Source: Thermoplasmata archaeon (lineage in GTDB: Archaea; Thermoplasmatota; Thermoplasmata; GCA-020350865). From it: a stretch of 5,250 nucleotides of DNA. Below are positions 1-4,418 of the stretch, piece by piece. The position numbers and the translations under genes were made by a program. Below the pieces are notes generated by a model. That model did no database searches. It was not told the DNA's origin and saw only the letters and a program-made list of their open reading frames with translations. The stretch lies in contig CP070672.1 of NCBI GenBank assembly GCA_020351895.1, forward strand, positions 654,698 to 659,947. The letters run 5' to 3'. Position 1 is the stretch's first letter; each line of letters opens with the position of its first letter.

Positions 1-1067
1 ACGGCACGATGATCACGATACATGGTGGTGGTACTTCCAGAAAAAGAATGCACTCAGCCAGGGATTACTCAGGGGGGGAGATTATGAAAACCCTTAGAGA
101 TGAGGTTTTAAATCGGAACATAGAGGTGATAGAGTTCTCCCCAGCAATCGAACTCTTGACTGAAAAAGGCAAGGTAACAGGGGCGATTTTATACAATCTG
201 GAAACCGAGGAGTATATCGTGGTTTCCGCCAAGACAACCATCCTAGCCACAGGAGGCTCAGGAAGGCTGCACATACAGGGTTTTCCAACAACAAATCATT
301 ACGGTGCCACGGCAGACGGTCTTGTTCTTGCCTACAGAGCAGGGGCTGCCATGGCCTTCATGGACACAGTGCAGTACCATCCCACAGGGGCCGCATTTCC
401 AGAGCAGATTGTTGGCCTGCTTATCACTGAAAAAATGCGGAGTCTTGGAGCACAGCTCGTGAACAAGGAAGGAAAGAGGTTCATATACGAGCTTGAAACA
501 AGGGATGCCGAGGCCGCAGCCATAATAAGGGAATGCGAAGAAAGGGGAATGGGAGTTGTAACTCCCAGCGGAATGCAGGGTGTGTGGCTCGACTCTCCAC
601 TTGTGGAAATCATCCATGGAGAAGGCATCCTAAAAAAAAGTGTCCCAGCAATGTACCGGCAGTTCATGAGATTCGATATCGACATAGCACAGGTACCCAT
701 ACTTGTATACCCGACCCAGCACTACCAGAACGGTGGAATAAAGATCAACAACAAAAGTGAGACTGGTGTTAAGAATCTGTATGCAGCTGGTGAAACTTCG
801 GGAGGAGTGCATGGAAGAAACAGGCTCATGGGTAATTCACTTCTAGACATACTTGTGTTCGGAATAAGATCCGGGGAGAATGCGGTAAAGAAGGCAAAGG
901 ACACAAAATTCGGTAAATTGACACTTGATCACATAGAAAAATATCATGCTGAGCTGAGAAATGCAGGTATAAAAGAAGAAAAACTTTCTCCCTTGATATT
1001 ACCGGACTACCGAAGAGAGGAGACCAAGGCAAGGCATGTTGGGATTTTCGAAGGTGGACTGGCTTAG
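1..1067 (+). CDS. Fumarate reductase / succinate dehydrogenase-type flavoprotein, 5'-partial
   Basis: This is the C-terminal part of an FAD_binding_2 family flavoprotein that would interconvert succinate and fumarate or oxidise/reduce a similar substrate. The frame is open to the left edge (first full codon at base 3), and the first ATG (base 9) lies just before a conserved internal G-G-G-T segment, so the true start and the N-terminal FAD-binding GxGxxG motif lie outside the window. Numbering from that ATG, visible motifs are ILATGGSGR (78-86), H-P-T-G (124-127), T-E-K-M-R (140-144), T-Q-H-Y-Q-N-G-G-I (236-244) and G-R-N-R-L-M-G-N-S-L-L-D (269-280). His124, Arg144, His238 and Arg272 match the substrate-site His/Arg residues of SdhA/FrdA. 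Only about 65 residues follow the last motif, so most of the usual C-terminal domain is missing. No iron-sulfur or membrane subunit gene is visible. L-aspartate oxidase or another FAD-dependent reductase remains possible. Confidence 0.85.
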   Translation, partial: GTMITIHGGGTSRKRMHSARDYSGGEIMKTLRDEVLNRNIEVIEFSPAIELLTEKGKVTGAILYNLETEEYIVVSAKTTILATGGSGRLHIQGFPTTNHYGATADGLVLAYRAGAAMAFMDTVQYHPTGAAFPEQIVGLLITEKMRSLGAQLVNKEGKRFIYELETRDAEAAAIIRECEERGMGVVTPSGMQGVWLDSPLVEIIHGEGILKKSVPAMYRQFMRFDIDIAQVPILVYPTQHYQNGGIKINNKSETGVKNLYAAGETSGGVHGRNRLMGNSLLDILVFGIRSGENAVKKAKDTKFGKLTLDHIEKYHAELRNAGIKEEKLSPLILPDYRREETKARHVGIFEGGLA

Positions 1068-1077
1068 ACTGAAAGAT

Positions 1078-1120
1078 TTCTTATACAAATCCCAAAAGAT
1101 AATACTCTTTTCATATATTA
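1078..1120 (+). promoter_or_regulatory. Putative archaeal promoter of the thiolase/DUF35 operon
   Basis: The 65-nt gap between the flavoprotein stop and the first thiolase gene is A/T-rich and carries TATA-like elements: TTATACAAAT (1081-1090), GATAATACT (1099-1107) and CATATATTA (1112-1120). An archaeal TATA box lies about 26 nt before the transcription start, so the first would give a leader of about 20 nt and the second a nearly leaderless mRNA. No Shine-Dalgarno is seen before the ATG at 1133, which fits a short-leader or leaderless transcript. Which element is used cannot be decided from sequence alone. Confidence 0.4.
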
Positions 1121-1132
1121 CCCCATGGTATC

Positions 1133-2257
1133 ATGACTAGGGTTTTCATAGACGGAGCCGGAATGACGAGATTCGGAAAAAGAAATGAATCCCTACCTGA
1201 GCTAGTTTATGAGGCTGTATCAAAGGCAAAGGAAGATTCTGAGATCGAAGAATTCGATGCAGTCTATGTAGGTTCCATGAATCCAGAGGAGTTCACAGGT
1301 GACGGAAATATTTCCACGGTTATAGCGGATCATCTGGGCATAAGAAAGCCTTCCCTTCGCATTGAAACAGCCTCTTCAACTGGATCTTCTGTTTTTCATG
1401 CCGCATATTTGGCTGTGGTTTCGGGGCATTTCGAGAGTATACTTGTTGTGGGAGGTGAAAAAATGACCCACCTACCAACCACCGAAACAACAGGGATTCT
1501 GGCCAAGGTGATATCTCCCTTAGAAAAACAGTACGGTGCCACAATGCCGGCTCTGGGTGCACTGGTTACTCGAAGATACATGCACGATTTCGGACTTAAT
1601 AGGGAGACCCTGGGACTTGTGGCTGTAAAGAATCACCACAACGGTTCCCTCAATCCAAATGCCCATTTTCAAAAGGAAGTTTCATTAGAAAAAGTGAATG
1701 AAAGCAGGATGATTTCGGATCCCTTGAGGCTCTTTGACATAGCTCCCATATCGGATGGTGCATGTGCCTTGATTCTATCCTCCAAAAGAGGTGAGGGGAA
1801 GGTCGCAGGAATCGGCCATGCAACAGATACATTTGCACTCCAACACAGGGATTCACTGACAGGGTTCAAATCGACCCAAATTGCAGCAAAGAAAGCCTAT
1901 GATATGGCCAAGGTTGGCCCAACGGAAATTGATGTTGCAGAGGTTCACGACGCTTTTACTTCCTTGGAAATAATAGATAGCGAGGATTTAGGATTTTTTA
2001 AAACAGGAGAAGGAGGCAACGCTCTAAAAGCAGGAAAGACCCTGTTGAATGGGGATCTTCCTCTAAACACGTCTGGAGGTCATAAGGCCAGGGGTCATCC
2101 CATTGGAGCCTCCGGATTGGCCCAGATATGTGAGGTTTATTGGCAGCTTACTGGTAAGGCCGAAAAAAGACAGGTGGATGGGGCAAAGGTCGGCCTTGCC
2201 CAGAACATAGGAGGATTTGCAAACAACAATCTTGTTACGATATTGGAGGTGTACTAA
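1133..2257 (+). CDS. Thiolase-fold protein A (archaeal acetyl-CoA acetyltransferase/SCP2-type family), nucleophilic Cys replaced by Ser
   Basis: This 374-residue protein has the usual length and fold signature of archaeal SCP2-type thiolases, which condense or cleave acyl-CoAs together with a DUF35 partner. Family landmarks are V-G-S-M-N-P (46-51), G-E-K-M-T (108-112), R-R-Y-M-H-D-F-G (147-154), S-D-G-A-C (207-211), H-D-A-F (272-275) and G-H-P-I-G-A-S-G (321-328). The nucleophile motif, normally V-E-N-A-C-A-S-G, reads I-E-T-A-S-S-T-G (77-84), with Ser81 (codon TCT, 1373-1375) in place of Cys. The C-terminal motif, commonly H-N-x-G-G in this family, reads Q-N-I-G-G (357-361). The protein has only two cysteines (211 and 333), neither at the active-site position. 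It is first in an operon with the DUF35 gene and paralogue B. The start at 1133 lacks a Shine-Dalgarno site; a nearby ATG at 1125 is out of frame. A classical thiolase reaction is unlikely; an aldolase-like or non-catalytic role is inferred. Confidence 0.9.
   Translation: MTRVFIDGAGMTRFGKRNESLPELVYEAVSKAKEDSEIEEFDAVYVGSMNPEEFTGDGNISTVIADHLGIRKPSLRIETASSTGSSVFHAAYLAVVSGHFESILVVGGEKMTHLPTTETTGILAKVISPLEKQYGATMPALGALVTRRYMHDFGLNRETLGLVAVKNHHNGSLNPNAHFQKEVSLEKVNESRMISDPLRLFDIAPISDGACALILSSKRGEGKVAGIGHATDTFALQHRDSLTGFKSTQIAAKKAYDMAKVGPTEIDVAEVHDAFTSLEIIDSEDLGFFKTGEGGNALKAGKTLLNGDLPLNTSGGHKARGHPIGASGLAQICEVYWQLTGKAEKRQVDGAKVGLAQNIGGFANNNLVTILEVY
2245..2251 (+). promoter_or_regulatory. Shine-Dalgarno site of the DUF35 gene
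   Basis: GGAGGTG lies 5 nt before the ATG at 2257, inside the last codons of thiolase A. It fixes the DUF35 start and indicates translation from a polycistronic mRNA. Confidence 0.8.
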
Positions 2258-2556
2258 TGATCAAAGGATCAAAATGTGAATGCGGAAAAAACGTTGTTCC
2301 ACAAAGAATGTTATGTCCTGTATGCGGAGGCAAAATGACAGATGTGGAGTTTGGGAATAAGGGGACTGTTTTGACGCACACCACTTTGTTTGCTCCACCT
2401 ATGGGATTTGAGGAACCAATTAGATTTGCACTCGTGGATCTTGAAGGCAAAGCGCAACTGATGTGCACGATAAAAGGTGAAGAAGAAATGATAATCGGGG
2501 ATGAGGTTATGGTTAACAAAGAAGAGAATCTATATTTTTGTGAGCCTTTAAAATAA
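2257..2556 (+). CDS. DUF35 zinc-ribbon/OB-fold acyl-CoA-binding protein
   Basis: This 99-residue protein has the two-part DUF35 build: an N-terminal rubredoxin-like zinc ribbon and a C-terminal OB fold. The ribbon has Cys7, Cys9, Cys20 and Cys23 (C-x-C-x10-C-x2-C); the first pair is spaced by one residue, where C-x2-C is more usual. The OB part begins near G-T-V-L-T-H-T (about 35-41) and includes P-I-R-F-A-L-V-D-L-E-G (54-64) and I-I-G-D-E-V (79-84). In the archaeal thiolase / HMG-CoA synthase complex, the DUF35 protein bridges the enzymes and helps shape the CoA channel; in the bacterial pairs BbsA-BbsB and ChsH2-Ltp2 a DUF35 unit binds a thiolase-fold partner. Its ATG overlaps the stop of thiolase A by one base (TAATG), and thiolase B starts 15 nt downstream, so it probably serves one or both of them. 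No HMG-CoA synthase gene is adjacent. Confidence 0.9.
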   Translation: MIKGSKCECGKNVVPQRMLCPVCGGKMTDVEFGNKGTVLTHTTLFAPPMGFEEPIRFALVDLEGKAQLMCTIKGEEEMIIGDEVMVNKEENLYFCEPLK

Positions 2557-2561
2557 TGAAA

Positions 2562-2566
2562 GGGAG
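2562..2566 (+). promoter_or_regulatory. Shine-Dalgarno site of thiolase B
   Basis: GGGAG within AAAGGGAGAAATC sits 5 nt before the ATG at 2572 in the 15-nt gap after the DUF35 stop. It supports the chosen start and co-translation with the upstream genes. Confidence 0.7.
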
Positions 2567-2571
2567 AAATC

Positions 2572-3705
2572 ATGGCTGTTTATATTGAAAGTGTTGGGAT
2601 GACAAAATTCGGGAGTCGAAAGGAAGGTTTATCTGAGCTTTTTTTGGAAGCGGCAATCAGAGCTATCTCCCTAATACCTGATAATAAGAGAGATTTTGAT
2701 GCCCTTTTTGTGGGAGCAATGAACCCTGCTGAGATTTCCGGAGAGGACAATATCGGGGCCATGATGGCGGATTACCTCGGCCTTTTACCAATTCCTGCAT
2801 TCAGGGTGGAGAACGCCCCTGCATCTGGCTCCGCTGCCCTTCATCAGGCATATTTTGCTGTGACTTCCGGAATATACGAGAAGGTGCTGGTCTTGGCTGG
2901 GGAGAAGATGACAGATAAAAATTCAAAGGAGCTTGCTGGTATCTTTGCAAAGCTTGCTCCCGAATATGAGAGGAAGTATGGGATTACTGTACCTGCCCTA
3001 ACAGCCATGTTGACAAGAAGGTACATGCACGATTTCGGATTAACCAGAGAGGATCTTGCTTTGATTCCCGTAAAAAGCCACGAAATCGCGAAAAAGAATC
3101 CCAATGCTCATTTTCATAAGGAGATTTCAGTTGATGATGTGCTCTCAAGTCCTGTTATTTCCGATCCCTTGAGACTTTATGATTGTGCTCCTATCTCAGA
3201 CGGTGCCTGTGCTGCTGTTTTAACATCCAATCAGGGAGAAGTTGAAATCGTTGGCTTGGGCCACGGGGCAGACACACTCTATTACCAACATAGGGATGTG
3301 TTTTCCTCTTTTCCCGCAACAACACAGGCTGCAAGTGCGGCATATTCCATGGCAGGTATTGAACCAAAAGAAATTGATGTTTTAGAGACCCATGACGCTT
3401 TTTCGATATTGGAGCTGGTCAATTGCGAGGATCTGGGACTGTTTGAGAGAGGAAGATGTATTAATGCCATAAAAGAAGGAATCACGAAATTGGGGGGTGA
3501 TTTACCTGTTAATCCCTCAGGTGGTCTTAAGGCCAAGGGCCATCCTGTCGGAGCAACCGGCCTTGCCCAGGTTTGCGAGCTGTTTTGGCAGTTAACAGAC
3601 GATGCAGGATCACGGAAGGTGAACTCCCCAGAAATTGGACTTACTCATAATATAGGTGGTTTTGGAAACAACGCGGCAGTGACGATTTTAAAAAAGGCCG
3701 ATTGA
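2572..3705 (+). CDS. Thiolase-fold protein B (paralogue of A), nucleophilic Cys replaced by Pro
   Basis: This 377-residue thiolase-fold protein is colinear with protein A and clearly paralogous; by eye roughly half the residues match. Shared landmarks are V-G-A-M-N-P (47-52), G-E-K-M-T (110-114), R-R-Y-M-H-D-F-G (149-156), N-P-N-A-H-F-H-K-E (176-184), S-D-G-A-C (209-213), H-D-A-F (274-277) and G-H-P-V-G-A-T-G (323-330). The nucleophile motif reads V-E-N-A-P-A-S-G (79-86): otherwise exactly the archaeal consensus, but with Pro83 (codon CCT, 2818-2820) replacing Cys. Unlike A, it keeps the C-terminal H-N-I-G-G (359-363). The His and oxyanion-type motifs therefore survive while the acyl-enzyme nucleophile is gone. 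It is last in the operon, and its TGA directly abuts the stop codon of the convergent transporter gene. A Claisen thiolase reaction is unlikely; a retro-aldolase, decarboxylating or CoA-binding structural role is inferred, possibly as a hetero-oligomer with A. Confidence 0.9.
   Translation: MAVYIESVGMTKFGSRKEGLSELFLEAAIRAISLIPDNKRDFDALFVGAMNPAEISGEDNIGAMMADYLGLLPIPAFRVENAPASGSAALHQAYFAVTSGIYEKVLVLAGEKMTDKNSKELAGIFAKLAPEYERKYGITVPALTAMLTRRYMHDFGLTREDLALIPVKSHEIAKKNPNAHFHKEISVDDVLSSPVISDPLRLYDCAPISDGACAAVLTSNQGEVEIVGLGHGADTLYYQHRDVFSSFPATTQAASAAYSMAGIEPKEIDVLETHDAFSILELVNCEDLGLFERGRCINAIKEGITKLGGDLPVNPSGGLKAKGHPVGATGLAQVCELFWQLTDDAGSRKVNSPEIGLTHNIGGFGNNAAVTILKKAD
3690..3695 (-). terminator. Possible oligo(T) terminator of the transporter gene, inside the 3' end of thiolase B
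   Basis: On the minus strand a run of six T follows the transporter stop codon by about 10 nt and lies within the last codons of thiolase B. Archaeal RNA polymerase can terminate at short T runs without a hairpin. The run encodes Lys residues on the other strand, so it may be coincidental. Confidence 0.3.
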
Positions 3706-4290
3706 TTAAAACAGCGAGGCCTCAAGTATGAAAAGGATCCCAATCACAATGAACAATATACCGGAGCCCAGTTCTATCCATCTGGTGGATACCTTTTCTG
3801 ACAATTTCTTTCCAAGAACGACACCTATGCCGACGATGAGTGCAAAAGCCAAAATCGCCCCTATAAAGACCAGTATAGGGGATTCATACTGGGCAGTCAA
3901 TGCAATCACCATGAACTGGGTCTTGTCCCCGAACTCGGCAATGGAGATCAACATGAATGTTGTGGAAAACACGCTTTTATTCTTCGCTTCTTTTACTTCA
4001 TCTTCCTCCTCTTCCTCAGATTTAGCCTCCCATAATGTCCATATACCGAATATTATGAAAATCGCGCCCGAGAGGATTTTCACATAGGTTACATCGATGA
4101 CACTGAACAGTACGGTTCCTGCTAAAACTCCTAAAACCGTGACCATGCTCATTCCCAAAAATACCCCAAAAAATACAGGAACATGCGGATATTTCGAGGC
4201 AAAGGATATTGTCACCAACTGGGTCTTGTCACCAAGTTCCGCCAAGAAAATTGCAATGAATGTGACAACCAATGGAATGTACCATGTCAT
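3706..4290 (-). CDS. GDT1/UPF0016 (TMEM165-like) membrane cation transporter
   Basis: This 194-residue protein belongs to the GDT1/UPF0016 family, whose characterised members move Mn2+ and/or Ca2+ across membranes (yeast Gdt1, human TMEM165, bacterial Mn exporters). The two inverted halves each carry the signature E-x-G-D-K-T: E-L-G-D-K-T at 18-23 and E-F-G-D-K-T at 119-124. Hydrophobic segments near 4-30, 38-63, 69-88, 108-131, 137-160 and 170-191 fit the six-helix topology. The halves are joined by a strongly acidic loop (about 89-104), with the run S-E-E-E-E-E-D-E at 91-98. Length is normal for a prokaryotic two-repeat member. The Met start is followed directly by the first helix, and no Shine-Dalgarno site precedes it. 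It is convergent with thiolase B and separated from the upstream zinc-ribbon gene by a putative terminator, so it is probably transcribed alone. Metal choice (Mn2+ or Ca2+) and direction cannot be read from the sequence; export of excess Mn2+ is the likeliest role. Confidence 0.93.
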   Translation of the reverse strand: MTWYIPLVVTFIAIFLAELGDKTQLVTISFASKYPHVPVFFGVFLGMSMVTVLGVLAGTVLFSVIDVTYVKILSGAIFIIFGIWTLWEAKSEEEEEDEVKEAKNKSVFSTTFMLISIAEFGDKTQFMVIALTAQYESPILVFIGAILAFALIVGIGVVLGKKLSEKVSTRWIELGSGILFIVIGILFILEASLF

Positions 4291-4310
4291 GTTTTCAGAG
4301 GGGGAAACGT

Positions 4311-4337
4311 GATAGGAATTAAAACCTTTTTATGTGG
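4311..4337 (-). promoter_or_regulatory. Putative archaeal promoter of the GDT1-family gene
   Basis: Read on the minus strand, the stretch contains ACATAAAAAGG followed by TTTTAATT, upstream of the ATG ending at 4290. The first would put a start site about 15 nt before the gene and the second almost at the ATG. No Shine-Dalgarno is present in the intervening CCCCCTCTGAAAAC, which fits a short-leader transcript. The call rests on A/T-rich TATA-like sequence and spacing only. Confidence 0.35.
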
Positions 4338-4390
4338 ACATCATCCAGGTATTCATAAAAATCAAAGGCACGAAAGCTCATGCTACTTAC

Positions 4391-4408
4391 AAAAAAAAAT
4401 GAAAAAAA
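4391..4408 (-). terminator. Oligo(T) terminator after the zinc-ribbon gene
   Basis: On the minus strand, 10 nt past the stop codon of the zinc-ribbon gene, there are seven T, then CA, then nine T, with no obvious hairpin before them. This is a typical archaeal T-tract terminator. It would end the zinc-ribbon transcript before the GDT1 promoter. Confidence 0.7.
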
Positions 4409-4418
4409 GAGGGTCAGA

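Noticed and set aside
1121..1132. CCATGG-centred partial palindrome just before thiolase A as an operator
   Set aside because: The symmetry is short and imperfect, and there is no second copy elsewhere in the window to support a regulator site.
2235..2573. Minus-strand 112-codon frame opposite the DUF35 gene
   Set aside because: The plus strand has a clear Shine-Dalgarno site, DUF35 motifs and operon spacing; the minus frame has no recognisable motif.
1133..3705. Standard archaeal mevalonate thiolase / HMG-CoA synthase / DUF35 operon
   Set aside because: Both large proteins are thiolase-like (G-H-P, H-D-A-F, S-D-G-A-C) and neither has HMG-CoA synthase features; both also lack the nucleophilic Cys.
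3728..4087. Plus-strand 119-codon frame within the transporter gene
   Set aside because: It is antisense to the clear GDT1 signature motifs and six hydrophobic helices, and its composition is that of a reverse-complemented membrane protein.
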